Shown: positions 9,650 through 21,283, numbered from the stretch's first letter. The stretch: DNA of 32,353 nt from an uncultured Halieaceae bacterium (GCA_938074135.1 CALJFL010000034.1:1-32353); one strand, 5' to 3'. Notes: generated by a model from the sequence alone, not told the origin. Numbers and translations: made by a program.

Positions 9650-10924
9650 CTACCAGAATTGCTTCAAGCTGGGGATGAGTTCGTATAGTAGGGGTACAAT
9701 TGTAATCATTTGGTCAGGCCTGATGACCGCTTCACGATAGCCGACTATAGCCATAGAAAATAGTGAGAAAAGCGCTAATAGTAGGTAGAACGGCTGAGCT
9801 TGATCATCATCATTGGATAAAACCCAGGCCAAGCAGCCATAAAAGAGCGGGGTTGCAGCGGCAAAATATCGCAATTCGTGATAGGACAGTACCAGCAAGC
9901 AGCAGATCAAGTAGATCGATCCGAGAACCAGAAAGGCCCCCCAATCTCTTCGATACAAGCCTCGCAAAATCACCCTCAGTGCCCCTGGCTTGATTAAAAT
10001 GAAGAGCAGTGGAATAAGAAGTGAGAAATTTACGATGTTTCTGGTGCGAGTTCTGGTCTCTGTCCACTTGATAAATGCCGCAGAGGTATCCTGTTGCATA
10101 AAACCCGAAGGAAGTATGGTGTGATAGGTAAAGAAAATTCTGTAATAGTGCTGTAGGCCAAGGGTGCCTATGGCTATAAGGAAAATAACCAGAATGCGCC
10201 AATGTTTTCCACGTCCGACGGTAAAAGAGCCGCTCTCGTTCGGCGTCCCCTCAGCACATGACCTGCCAGTTGCATAGTACAAGTGGCCTAGCAACAGGAT
10301 CGGCAGACAAATCAAAGATGTATACCTTAGATTGAGCGCGATAACGATTAGCGTTGCGCTCCATATAGCCCATCTATACGAGTTTCTCTCTAAAGACTCT
10401 ATGTATGAAATAATGCCGCATGCGATAAATATACCTGCTGTTGCGTCGGTGTGAATGCGTGTGGTCGAGAATAGTAGCAGGGGCGCAAATGAAGCTGAAA
10501 GAAGTCCTAAAACCTGCCAGCCATACTCGACCTTTAATCGACGCCAGCACACCAGCAAATGGATGAAAAGTAAGCCCATTGTGGCATTTGCAAATAAAAG
10601 AGCGGCTATCCTCGGCTGGTTGAAAGCCAGTCCAGCTTTCAGAATTAATGGCAGCAGCAGCGGTGGTTGATGAAATAGCGGTTGAGAGTAGATGCTGACG
10701 GGCCACGCTGAGATTTCTGGGTGAGCCGCCGTTGTGTAATTGGAAAGGTTCCATTGCATTTCATTTGCAAGAGTAAGATAGACATACTCGTCACCAATCC
10801 AAGAAGTTCGATTGAACGATGGAATGTGTAGCAGCAGATTTAAAGCCCAAGCCATCAGAAGAAAGTAAATCAGTGACTTTCCCGAAACGTTCTCGATCTG
10901 GCTCATAGCCGCTGTTCTGCTCAT
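9650..10924 (-). CDS. GT-C-type (GT39/ArnT-like) membrane glycosyltransferase
   Basis: 424 residues, strongly hydrophobic with roughly ten membrane segments. After the first segment (near residues 18-34) comes an acidic pair in TSWIGDEYVYL (D45, E46), as in dolichyl-phosphate-mannose mannosyltransferase-like GT-C enzymes, where the acidic residues of the first outer loop are catalytic. Such enzymes move a sugar from a polyprenyl phosphate carrier to a lipid or protein on the outer face of the inner membrane; donor and acceptor here are unknown. The ATG at 10924 lacks a clear ribosome site, and a second ATG six codons in is possible. Base composition looks more AT-rich than the housekeeping block, hinting at acquisition. 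Its stop faces purA. Confidence 0.7.
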   Translation of the reverse strand: MSRTAAMSQIENVSGKSLIYFLLMAWALNLLLHIPSFNRTSWIGDEYVYLTLANEMQWNLSNYTTAAHPEISAWPVSIYSQPLFHQPPLLLPLILKAGLAFNQPRIAALLFANATMGLLFIHLLVCWRRLKVEYGWQVLGLLSASFAPLLLFSTTRIHTDATAGIFIACGIISYIESLERNSYRWAIWSATLIVIALNLRYTSLICLPILLLGHLYYATGRSCAEGTPNESGSFTVGRGKHWRILVIFLIAIGTLGLQHYYRIFFTYHTILPSGFMQQDTSAAFIKWTETRTRTRNIVNFSLLIPLLFILIKPGALRVILRGLYRRDWGAFLVLGSIYLICCLLVLSYHELRYFAAATPLFYGCLAWVLSNDDDQAQPFYLLLALFSLFSMAIVGYREAVIRPDQMITIVPLLYELIPSLKQFW

Positions 10925-11081
10925 TATCTATTGTCAGGATATAGTACGACTTGGGTTGGACTGGCGATAGGTGTTTTTGGCATATGGGCAATGCGGGCGT
11001 GCGAATCTAGCCGAACTGCGGGCCGCTTTAGTTGGATGTTGATAAGCGATGTATAGGATAGAATCGCACCGAGAGGAAGCG

Positions 11082-11100
11082 TAAGAAACTATCTTTCTTA
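11082..11100. repeat. short perfect inverted repeat in a glycosyltransferase intergenic region
   Basis: TAAGAAA and TTTCTTA form a 7-base perfect inverted repeat with a 5-base spacer, 95 bases before the GT2 start. It lies in the 270-base gap between two divergent glycosyltransferase genes and could be an operator. Nothing else recognisable is in this gap, apart from an AT-rich stretch and a TAGAAT at 11059-11064. Confidence 0.4.
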
Positions 11101-11194
11101 GCTGCTACTTATCGATAGCTGAAAGATATTTTATTGTTTGTCTCAGCCGCATGTTGAATCCTTAGCGGCTGAAATTTTGAATTAGGCTGAAGTA

Positions 11195-12307
11195 ATGAAT
11201 TCAGGCGGAAATCGCATTTGTCTCAACATGATCGTTCGCGATGAATCGCATATCATCACTGATTGTCTTGATAGCGTTGCCCCTTATATTGATTATTGGG
11301 TGATCTGCGATACTGGCTCCGAAGATAATACCGCAGAGATAATAGAGGGTTATTTTGCCAATAAGGGCATACCAGGAGAGTTGCACCACCATGAATGGCA
11401 TGATTTTTCCCATAACCGAAACTTGGCTTTAGACCTGGTTAGAGGTAAAGCGGAATACGCGTGGGTAATCGATGCAGACGATTATCTTGTGGGAGCGCCT
11501 GACTTTTCCAATTTGAGGGCGGGCTCGTACGATTTTTTTTACCGACTAGGTGACAATTGCGCTTACTGGCGGCGCCAGTTGTTTCGCATGGATTTGCCCT
11601 GGCACTATCAGGGTGTGGTGCACGAGTACCCCGCCTGTGAAGTCAATGAACCGGCGGAAAGAATGCCGGGAGATTTTCATATTGTGGCCCGTGTAGAAGG
11701 CGGGGCAAGAAATCGTAAGGGCAATAAATTCGCACGCGACGTCGAATTATTGTCCGGAGCGGTCGCGGCGGATCCGAAGGACTCGCGCAGTGTATTCTAT
11801 CTCGCCCAGAGTTATTACGATCAGGGTGATGCTGCCAACGCTGAAAAATGGTACCGACGCCGTGCCGAGATGGGCGGCTGGCAGGAAGAGGTGTTTTATT
11901 CATTAATGCGCGTTGGCTTGTCGATGGAGGCGCAAGGGTTCGAGTATAGCCGAGTGTGCAGTGCGATGCTGAGTGCCTGGGAGTCGCGACCGCAAAGAGC
12001 AGAACCTCTTTGCCATCTGGCCCGGATATCCCGATTAAATAAGTTTTGGAATCAGGCCTATTTGTATTCCAAGCATGCTTCACAGTTACCGTTCCCACAG
12101 CAGGATGCTCTATTCGTAGATGAAAGTGTCTGGCGGTGGCGTGTACAGGATGAACTGTCGATAGCGGCATATTGGACAGGTCGGTTCGAAGAGAGTCGTA
12201 CCCTTTGTAAGGAATTACTCCGTGGCGAAATGCTGCCGGATGATCAAGTCTCGCGAGTGGAGGAAAACCGGAGATTCGCGGTAGAGCGGCTGGCAGTTGC
12301 TTCTTGA
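11195..12307 (+). CDS. GT2-family glycosyltransferase with TPR-like C-terminus
   Basis: 370 residues. The GT-A fold start ICLNMIVRDESHIITDCLDSV, the nucleotide-sugar binding segment VICDTGSEDNT, SHNRNLAL, and the metal-binding DADD at residues 93-96 identify a family 2 glycosyltransferase of the SPBc2-like type. Residues about 185-350 are helical with TPR-like units (FYLAQSYYDQGDAANAEKWYRRRAEMGG), the arrangement common in enzymes that glycosylate proteins or build surface glycans. No membrane segment is seen, so it is probably cytoplasmic. It is divergent from the GT-C gene and convergent with the collagen-like genes; decorating those products is a reasonable but untested idea. The ribosome site is weak. 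Confidence 0.85.
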   Translation: MNSGGNRICLNMIVRDESHIITDCLDSVAPYIDYWVICDTGSEDNTAEIIEGYFANKGIPGELHHHEWHDFSHNRNLALDLVRGKAEYAWVIDADDYLVGAPDFSNLRAGSYDFFYRLGDNCAYWRRQLFRMDLPWHYQGVVHEYPACEVNEPAERMPGDFHIVARVEGGARNRKGNKFARDVELLSGAVAADPKDSRSVFYLAQSYYDQGDAANAEKWYRRRAEMGGWQEEVFYSLMRVGLSMEAQGFEYSRVCSAMLSAWESRPQRAEPLCHLARISRLNKFWNQAYLYSKHASQLPFPQQDALFVDESVWRWRVQDELSIAAYWTGRFEESRTLCKELLRGEMLPDDQVSRVEENRRFAVERLAVAS

Positions 12308-12450
12308 GTTCTTAATTAATAAAAAAACACTACTGTGCGTCTTGAGTGGCGGTCGAGACAACTGCTAATTCACGTGCGATATTCGTGAATCAAAGCCCAC
12401 TTTGGCTGAACAAATCCGTGCATCTATCTCGAAGCACGACGGCGGTTTAT

Positions 12451-14493
<2,043 letters not shown>

Positions 14494-14612
14494 TCGGCAC
14501 TCGATTTTGACGGCATGAGGTTGGGCCCTGTGCAGCAGAGGTGTCTGCGTGCTGATCGAGAAGATAGCACTCGCTCGAAGTCCGTATAAGACACATTACC
14601 GGCGGCCCTCTG

Positions 14613-15835
<1,223 letters not shown>

Positions 15836-15839
<4 letters not shown>

Positions 15840-16629
15840 TTACCGGATAACCTTTGAGTTGCAGGCATACGTGCCCTGGCGCCCACTAAGAAAGTGAGTA
15901 ATACCAACAAGCCCAGTAGCGGAACGGGTAAGGTGTTAACAGGCACAATCTCCTGAATGGCGGAGATGAACCAGTTGCTGTTGTTGCCGGAATCTACTGA
16001 GTTGAATCGCGCCGGGGGGCCATTAGCAATGCTCTCACCCGCACTGGCATCAATATCCTGCACGTCGACGCCCGCAACACTTTGCGAGGCCCCCGGGTTG
16101 AGTACGAATTGTGCCGGTGTCCCGGGCGAGCTGGTTCTGATTAGAAGGCGATCGGATGCTGATCCGGTCAGGGACAGCCCGCCAGTGAAAGTTTGGGCCG
16201 ACCCTGCGGCAGGCTCCAGTTGCTTGCCCGTGGTAGTGGTCGCACTGAATCGGTTGAACGTGCTGTCGCCGGTAACTCTCGAAACAGTTGTGCCGCAGCC
16301 ATCGGTAATGTTGACGCTGCCGGTTTGGGCATTAAAGGTACCCTGGTTGACCCAGTCACCCGACAGGTTGATGCTTCCGCTACCCCCTTGATCGTTCCGG
16401 GGTTGATGACCACATTGCGTAAGCTGTTGGCACTGCCGCTGCCGACCGAGAAGGTGCCCGCCACGGACAGGTCACCACAGCCCGCGTCGATTGAACCTGC
16501 GCCCAGTGACAGTAGGGTGCCGGAAGCGACAGTAATCGATTGGGCTGATAGAAAGGACGGGGACAACAGTGCACCCGCAAGCAGGTACGTGAGAGCACAG
16601 AGTCGGCCCTTGCTGTGAGGAAGTAGCAT
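15836..16629 (-). pseudogene. secreted protein with exosortase-type (IPTL-CTERM-like) sorting signal, interrupted by one frameshift
   Basis: Two adjacent frames make one protein of about 264 residues if one G is restored in the G5 run at 16383-16387 (minus strand). Joined, the text reads NPGTI, then KGGSGSINLSGDWVNQGTFN. The N-terminus (16629) is a signal peptide ending LSA-Q30. The body has beta-rich repeats (LSLGAGSIDAGCGDLSVAGTF; SVNITDGCGTTVS) and ends RFNSVDSGNNSNWF, a layout I associate with IPTL-CTERM proteins. The C-terminus has a short TLPVP motif, one hydrophobic helix (LLGLLVLLTFLVG) and a basic tail (ARARM), the pattern of exosortase substrates. The exact signal subtype is uncertain. 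The stop overlaps the short collagen-like gene as ATGA. The break may be a sequencing error, a true mutation or a slippage site. Confidence 0.7.
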
Positions 16630-16721
16630 ATTGTTTGAGTTTAAACTTTAACGCCCCGTTCGGGGGAGGGTGCCATGTTGGTACTCCAGATAAAACAGGC
16701 AGTTAGCGAGTGGAGTTAATG

Positions 16722-16737
16722 TGTGAACTGGGTCACA
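16722..16737. promoter_or_regulatory. perfect CRP/Vfr-type palindrome upstream of the surface-protein genes
   Basis: TGTGAACTGGGTCACA matches TGTGA-N6-TCACA at all ten consensus positions and is flanked by AAT and TT as in strong CRP sites. It is 93 bases upstream of the ATG at 16629 and 18 bases beyond the Sel1/SPOR gene stop. A second perfect match is at 19281-19296. The core promoter cannot be fixed from sequence; TTTTAT at 16690-16695 (minus strand) is a possible -10. Confidence 0.75.
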
Positions 16738-16755
16738 TTTCTGCCGACCGTGACC

Positions 16756-17532
16756 TTACTGCTGCATTTGCTGAATGGAGTCGGTGGAGCGAATCCAGGG
16801 GTTGTTGGACTGGATCTCCTGCGGCAGCGAATCGATGACCTGATTGGCCTTATCCTTATTGGGGAATGGCCCCATCACCAGTAAATACCAGTCCTGGTTT
16901 TTTACCCGTGTCGGCAGCACCCGCACCGGCGGTTGGATATCGGCCAGGTGTTGGTCGGCGTAGTGGTGCAAGGCCCGTTCGTTGGATGATCCGAGGAGTT
17001 GCAGCATGACAGTGTCAGGGGAGACCCGCTGAATCCACTCTCTGGCCTGGGTCTCGCGCGCTATTGACGCTGACGATGCACCCTCTTTGTAATCATCCTC
17101 GATGGCAAATGCGAAGTTCAGGTCTTCGTCTGTGGCCCGGTCGTTCTCGCGCATCAGAAGGAGATAGTAGCGCGCGGTCCCCGAGCCCTGTCGTGCGGCC
17201 ATGCTGTACCACTCAACCGCCAGTCGGTCATCGTTGGGAACAAGCTTACCCTCGCGATAAAGCTCTGCCAGATTGAGTTGTGCGGTCTGGTTGCCGGCGG
17301 TGGCCAGCTCTTCCCATATCGCTATCGCGCGAGCCGGGTTGCCATTGCTGATTGCTGAGTAGCCCTGGTCCAGGGTTGAGGCGGCTGTACCGCTGGTCGC
17401 CAGCAATGCGATTAAAATGCCGACAAAGAGCCGTAAGATGGCGCCTGGGCTGTCTGGTTGGGGTAGGGCTCTTTTGCATTCGCACATGTGCATTGCTGGT
17501 TGTCCTGGCGTTATGCCGGTCGGGGGGAGCAT
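16756..17532 (-). CDS. exported Sel1-repeat and SPOR-domain protein
   Basis: 258 residues. A hydrophobic export segment is at about residues 30-51 (GAILRLFVGILIALLATSGTAAS); the ATG at 17532 directly follows the MAPEG stop, while Met14 or Met16 are alternative starts closer to the signal sequence. Residues about 55-125 carry Sel1-like helices (AQLNLAELYREGKLVPNDDRLAVEWYSMAARQGSG). The last 90 residues form a SPOR domain (VMLQLLGSSNERALHHYADQH, then QDWYLLVMGPFPNKDKANQVIDSL), which binds denuded glycan strands of septal peptidoglycan. A periplasmic role near the division site is therefore likely. It is probably co-transcribed with the MAPEG gene; no functional link between the two is obvious. 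Confidence 0.85.
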   Translation of the reverse strand: MLPPTGITPGQPAMHMCECKRALPQPDSPGAILRLFVGILIALLATSGTAASTLDQGYSAISNGNPARAIAIWEELATAGNQTAQLNLAELYREGKLVPNDDRLAVEWYSMAARQGSGTARYYLLLMRENDRATDEDLNFAFAIEDDYKEGASSASIARETQAREWIQRVSPDTVMLQLLGSSNERALHHYADQHLADIQPPVRVLPTRVKNQDWYLLVMGPFPNKDKANQVIDSLPQEIQSNNPWIRSTDSIQQMQQ

Positions 17533-17913
17533 CTAAAGTTGGGTAACTACTCCCCATAGCCCACATAACAAAAGACCGATATTGGCCAGGAACCCGATCA
17601 TCATCCCCGGGCCACGCGATGCCGGGTCCTTCACGTAAGTCATGCGATAGAGGATGCGACCGACAATGAACGCCAGCCCCAGTATGGCCGCTACTAACGG
17701 CATAAAAAAATACGCACAGATCCACAGGGCCGGGATCGTAATGACCATTTGCTCCAGCGTATTCATTTGTACCCGGTAGGCACGCTCGAAACTCTCATCG
17801 CCCACTACAGCCGGAGCCAGCAATCCGGATTCAGCCCGCGCTTTACCACACAGCCCCATGAAAACGACGTATTGGCAAAGTATGAGCAAGGTCACCAGCG
17901 CGACAAATGCCAT
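17533..17913 (-). CDS. MAPEG family membrane protein
   Basis: 126 residues with four predicted membrane helices (about residues 2-20, 50-70, 73-88 and 105-122). The segment ERAYRVQMNTLEQMVITIPALWI matches the MAPEG signature (RxxxNxxE), a family of integral membrane glutathione transferases and related eicosanoid enzymes; the bacterial members are mostly of unknown substrate. The ATG has AAGGAG 8 bases upstream. The stop TAG abuts the ATG of the Sel1/SPOR gene with no spacer. It is divergent from the GNAT gene across a 120-base gap that holds a 6-base inverted repeat (17988-17993 and 18011-18016) and nothing more definite. Confidence 0.9.
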   Translation of the reverse strand: MAFVALVTLLILCQYVVFMGLCGKARAESGLLAPAVVGDESFERAYRVQMNTLEQMVITIPALWICAYFFMPLVAAILGLAFIVGRILYRMTYVKDPASRGPGMMIGFLANIGLLLCGLWGVVTQL

Positions 17914-18033
17914 GGTCGAACTCCTTGTAGTGAATTCAGGATGGCTAGAGCTTACCGCTCAAGTACCGCGTGACGCAATCAGGGATGTTAGTCTAACGAC
18001 CTCTAACAGCGACTAATGCAACAGGAGCCTGTC

Positions 18034-18486
18034 ATGGAAGCGATTGAAATTCGTCCGCTAATGGCCAGCGACGAGAACGAGTGGCGGCGACTATGGCGAC
18101 TCTATCTTGAGTACTACCAGACCACACTGCCCGATGAAATTTTCGATGTCACTTTCGCCCGGCTTTTGTCCGACGATAGCCAGGAATATGCCGGACTACT
18201 AGCCGTGAGTGGTGACAAGCCTGTGGGCTTGACCCATTACCTGTTTCATCGCAGTTGCTGGTCGATCGAAAATGTATGCTACCTGCAGGACCTGTACGTC
18301 GATGAGGCTGTGCGCGGTACGGGTGCGGGCCGCGCGCTGATCGAGGCAGTCTACTCTGCCGCCGATGCGGCAGGGTCGCCGTCAGTGTACTGGCATACCC
18401 AGCATTTTAATTATTCCGGCCGCCGTCTTTATGACCGGGTCGCGCACCTTACACCGTTCCTGCGTTATGATCGCGACAAGGAGTAA
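18034..18486 (+). CDS. GNAT family N-acetyltransferase
   Basis: 150 residues from the ATG at 18034, which has AGGAG 6 bases upstream; an in-frame ATG at 18016 lacks one. The acetyl-CoA binding motif A is VRGTGAGRALIEAVYSAAD, following the beta strand CYLQDLYVDEA, and the C-terminal part has VYWHTQHFNYSGRRLYDRV, where the Tyr is the usual general acid of the fold. The substrate cannot be told from sequence. It ends three bases before the TTG of the ElyC-like gene, whose ribosome site lies in its last codons, so the two are probably co-translated. Confidence 0.9.
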   Translation: MEAIEIRPLMASDENEWRRLWRLYLEYYQTTLPDEIFDVTFARLLSDDSQEYAGLLAVSGDKPVGLTHYLFHRSCWSIENVCYLQDLYVDEAVRGTGAGRALIEAVYSAADAAGSPSVYWHTQHFNYSGRRLYDRVAHLTPFLRYDRDKE

Positions 18487-18489
18487 CGC

Positions 18490-19263
18490 TTGGGGCTGAC
18501 TATGATTTCTTTCGAACTGACCAAGTTGTTGTCTTTACTGGTGTTCCCCCTCAGTCAGTCATTGCTACTGCTGTTGCTGGCGCTGTTGGCTCGGTTGGTT
18601 GGTGGCACCCGGTCAGTAACCATTTTGCTGTTGGTTGCCGTTGCCTGGCTGTATGCCTGCTCAACGGGTTATGTCGCCGATGCACTGATGGCTTCTCTCG
18701 AGTCGGGCTATCCCGCACGCAGCGTGTCGAAAACCGATAAGGCCGATGCCATCGTGGTGCTTGGTGGTGCGACCAATGGCGCCACTCATGGTAATCGGCT
18801 GGCCGATATGAATGCCCAGGCCGACCGCCTTCTGCATGCAGTTGCCCTTTATAAGGAGCGTAAAGCCCCGGTGATCATCGTGTCGGGCGGTTCGCGCAGC
18901 TGGGAGGCGCCCGAGTCGGCCTTGATGGCCGAAATCCTTCAGCAGATGGGCGTGCCTGAGGAGGCCATTATCGAGGAGCGGGTCAGCCGCAATACCTTGG
19001 AAAACGCCCGCTATACCCGGGATGTGCTGGCAAAGAATAAATTGACACGAGTGTTGCTGGTTACTTCGGCATTCCACATGCGCCGGGCAGAGACCATGTT
19101 CCGGTTGCAAGGAGTGGAGGTAATTCCTTCTGCAACCGATTACCAGGTACTGCATGCACCGCCGGTGGTGCCGAAGTGGTTGCCGAGGGTAGAGGATTTG
19201 CAGCGGACCACCTATGCAATTCGTGAATACGTGGGATTCTGGGTTTACTGGGCTGGCGTTTAA
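18490..19263 (+). CDS. YdcF/ElyC-like DUF218 membrane-anchored envelope protein
   Basis: 257 residues. A TTG start with AAGGAG 6 bases upstream is chosen; an ATG four codons later (18502) is a close alternative and matches the family's usual beginning. Two membrane helices (about residues 10-35 and 40-60) precede the DUF218 domain: ADAIVVLGGATN, LYKERKAPVIIVSGGS, VSRNTLENARYTRDVL, and LVTSAFHMRRAETMFRLQG. In E. coli, ElyC and SanA of this family affect peptidoglycan synthesis and the outer-membrane barrier, probably through lipid carrier metabolism. The domain faces the periplasm. It follows the GNAT gene directly and ends 17 bases before a perfect CRP-type palindrome. Confidence 0.88.
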   Translation: MGLTMISFELTKLLSLLVFPLSQSLLLLLLALLARLVGGTRSVTILLLVAVAWLYACSTGYVADALMASLESGYPARSVSKTDKADAIVVLGGATNGATHGNRLADMNAQADRLLHAVALYKERKAPVIIVSGGSRSWEAPESALMAEILQQMGVPEEAIIEERVSRNTLENARYTRDVLAKNKLTRVLLVTSAFHMRRAETMFRLQGVEVIPSATDYQVLHAPPVVPKWLPRVEDLQRTTYAIREYVGFWVYWAGV

Positions 19264-19280
19264 TGCGGGCTTAGGCAAAA

Positions 19281-19296
19281 TGTGAACGCGGTCACA
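19281..19296. promoter_or_regulatory. perfect CRP/Vfr-type palindrome upstream of the diguanylate cyclase
   Basis: TGTGAACGCGGTCACA matches TGTGA-N6-TCACA fully and also shares the AAC..GG core of the site at 16722-16737. It lies 155 bases before the diguanylate cyclase start, between that gene and elyC. Its spacing leaves room for a class I promoter, though no strong -10 can be named. Confidence 0.72.
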
Positions 19297-19354
19297 GAAT
19301 ATTATCAGCAGCAAGCTCCGTTCATCTCTGACACCGAGTTTTGAGGTGGTTAAG

Positions 19355-19370
19355 TGTGAACAGCATCAAA
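19355..19370. promoter_or_regulatory. second, weaker CRP-type site
   Basis: TGTGAACAGCATCAAA matches nine of the ten TGTGA-N6-TCACA positions and repeats the TGTGAAC half of the stronger sites. Its centre is 74 bases downstream of the site at 19281, close to seven helical turns, so both would lie on the same face of the DNA. Confidence 0.4.
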
Positions 19371-19451
19371 GAATTGTGGTTCTGGCGCGCGAAAATGCGT
19401 CGAAAGCCATACACTCAGACCCCACTCCCAATCGCACGTTGAGGTCTCAAG

Positions 19452-21275
19452 TTGCATAAGCCATCGCCTGCCAAGCTTGCCATCCAGTTTTTGCTGGCCT
19501 GCATGCTGTCGGTTCAAGCTGTTGCGAATGAGCTGAACCCGCCCGCCGTTGATCTTCCCGTGGTGAGTCAAGCTCATCTGCATGAGACCTTTTCCCTGGC
19601 CGGCGAGTGGCGATTTCAGCCCGGCGATGACCTTGCCTGGGCGACTCCCCAATTTAATGACGGCAACTGGCTTGCCAAGTCGCTGCCTGGCCGCTGGCCC
19701 GAGCGGGGTTATCCCGAGACAAAACAGTTTGCATGGTACCGCCTGACACTCAAGATTCAGGATTTTAATGTCGACCGCGATGCTTACGGCGAGCAGCTTG
19801 GTATTCGGATCGGCAAAGTCATGAACGCCTACGAGCTCTATGCGGGCGGCAGGTTACTCGGCGGTGTTGGTCGATTGCCACCACTGGCGGAGATCAATTA
19901 CGACCGCCAGAAAGTGTACACGCTACCCAGTAATGCAATTGCCGACGACGGTACGCTGACGCTTGCTTTAAGGGTATGGGGCGGCGAGGCTTACAACGTG
20001 GCGAACTGGGGTGGCGGCCCCTACGATGGCGAATTCGCCATCGGCACTTATTCGGCATTGCTACTGGACGGTATTGTCGGCCAGATTCCAGGCCTGATAT
20101 TCTGCGTGCTCTTCCTGGGCTTCGGCGTTTACAATCTTTACCTTTACTACCGTAATCGCCAGCTCAACAATTACCTCTGGTTTGGTCTACTGGCAATCAA
20201 TATCGGTATTTATGGTCTGATGCTGAACCAGTGGAAGTTCTGGTTTGAATGGTCTTTCCTGGCGCTTAAGAAGATTGAGTTCGGGGCTATCTATCTGTTT
20301 CCGGCACTGGCGATCCAGTGCGTGTGGACACTCCTTGACCAACGCATACCCCTGCCACTGCGGATCTACCAGCTGTCATTTGTGGCGGCCTCGGTTTTGG
20401 TGGTCGCCATTCCCGGACATGCCATTCATGTGCAGAGCCTTGGTTACTGGCAGTTGTGGATGGTGCCGACTCTGCTGCTCACTTCTATAGTGCTGGTACA
20501 GAAGTTGAGGGAAGGTAACAGTGAGGCACGGACGCTGTTCATCGGTGCGGTGATATTTATTGCCACCTGCGTCAACGACCTCATGATCGACTTGATACAG
20601 GCCGACACATCTCGCCTGATGCCCTATGGATTTGTGGCCATCATGATAGCCATGTCCATTTCGCTGGCCAACAAATTCACCACCAGCTTTTCGCTGCTGG
20701 AAGAAGAGGTGGCCGAGCGCACCTCAGCCCTGTCTGCCGCTAACGAGCGCCTCGCCGAGGCTGCGCGTATCGATCCCCTGACAGGTCTTTACAACAGGCG
20801 CGGTTTTGCTGAGGAAGCGGCAACAGAGATCAAGCGGGTATTTCGTAGCGGTCAGGCATTCTCGGTTGTTATTGGCGACGTAGATAACTTCAAGGCCTTT
20901 AATGACCAACACGGCCATGCCTGCGGTGACCACGTGCTCAACCGTGTGGCTGGCCTGCTCAAGAAGCGCACCCGCGACGTCGACCGGGTCGCCCGGTGGG
21001 GCGGCGAGGAGTTCATTATGCTGCTACCTGAAACCGAGGCCACCGGCGCCGGGGCGTTAGCCGATATGCTGCGCGAGACGATCGCCAACAACCTCTTCGA
21101 GTTTGAAGGCAAGCGCCTGAGAATCACCATGACCTTTGGCGTAGCCGAGCACCGCAAAGGCGAAAGTCTGGAGGCTTGTATCGCCCGGGCCGATGCCGCG
21201 CTTTACCACGGCAAGGAGCACGGGCGTAACAAGGTTATGGTCGGCTCGTTTAAAGGCCTAACCCTGGTCAGCTGA
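19452..21275 (+). CDS. membrane diguanylate cyclase with N-terminal periplasmic sensor and 7TM (DISM-type) region
   Basis: 607 residues from a TTG start with GAGG 7 bases upstream; a signal peptide follows (IQFLLACMLSVQAVA). Residues about 35-195 form an exported beta-rich domain (GEWRFQPGDDLAW, FNDGNWL, LPGRWPERGY, WYRLTLKI) that resembles the sugar-binding jelly roll of family 2 glycosidases. Seven membrane helices span about 207-405, then a coiled linker and the GGDEF domain from about 440. The active site is GGEEF at about 517-521, and the inhibitory site RDVD lies exactly five residues before it. IDPLTGLYNRRGF and GDVDNFKAFND are intact. It should make c-di-GMP with product feedback, in response to an extracellular ligand that may be a glycan. 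Confidence 0.92.
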   Translation: MHKPSPAKLAIQFLLACMLSVQAVANELNPPAVDLPVVSQAHLHETFSLAGEWRFQPGDDLAWATPQFNDGNWLAKSLPGRWPERGYPETKQFAWYRLTLKIQDFNVDRDAYGEQLGIRIGKVMNAYELYAGGRLLGGVGRLPPLAEINYDRQKVYTLPSNAIADDGTLTLALRVWGGEAYNVANWGGGPYDGEFAIGTYSALLLDGIVGQIPGLIFCVLFLGFGVYNLYLYYRNRQLNNYLWFGLLAINIGIYGLMLNQWKFWFEWSFLALKKIEFGAIYLFPALAIQCVWTLLDQRIPLPLRIYQLSFVAASVLVVAIPGHAIHVQSLGYWQLWMVPTLLLTSIVLVQKLREGNSEARTLFIGAVIFIATCVNDLMIDLIQADTSRLMPYGFVAIMIAMSISLANKFTTSFSLLEEEVAERTSALSAANERLAEAARIDPLTGLYNRRGFAEEAATEIKRVFRSGQAFSVVIGDVDNFKAFNDQHGHACGDHVLNRVAGLLKKRTRDVDRVARWGGEEFIMLLPETEATGAGALADMLRETIANNLFEFEGKRLRITMTFGVAEHRKGESLEACIARADAALYHGKEHGRNKVMVGSFKGLTLVS

Positions 21276-21283
21276 GTCGGGCG

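Noticed and set aside
10791..10991. Small minus-strand open frame at the start of the GT-C gene
   Set aside because: It mostly overlaps the GT-C gene in another frame, has no family resemblance and no ribosome site.
12308..12450. T-run on the minus strand at 12323-12329 as a terminator for the collagen-like genes
   Set aside because: Only a three-base stem (CAC-AGTA-GTG) precedes the run, and it is more than 120 bases after the stop, so it is too weak to call.
15957..16618. Two plus-strand open frames across the surface-protein gene
   Set aside because: They are shadows; the minus strand gives a signal peptide, a family-like body and a sorting signal once one base is restored.
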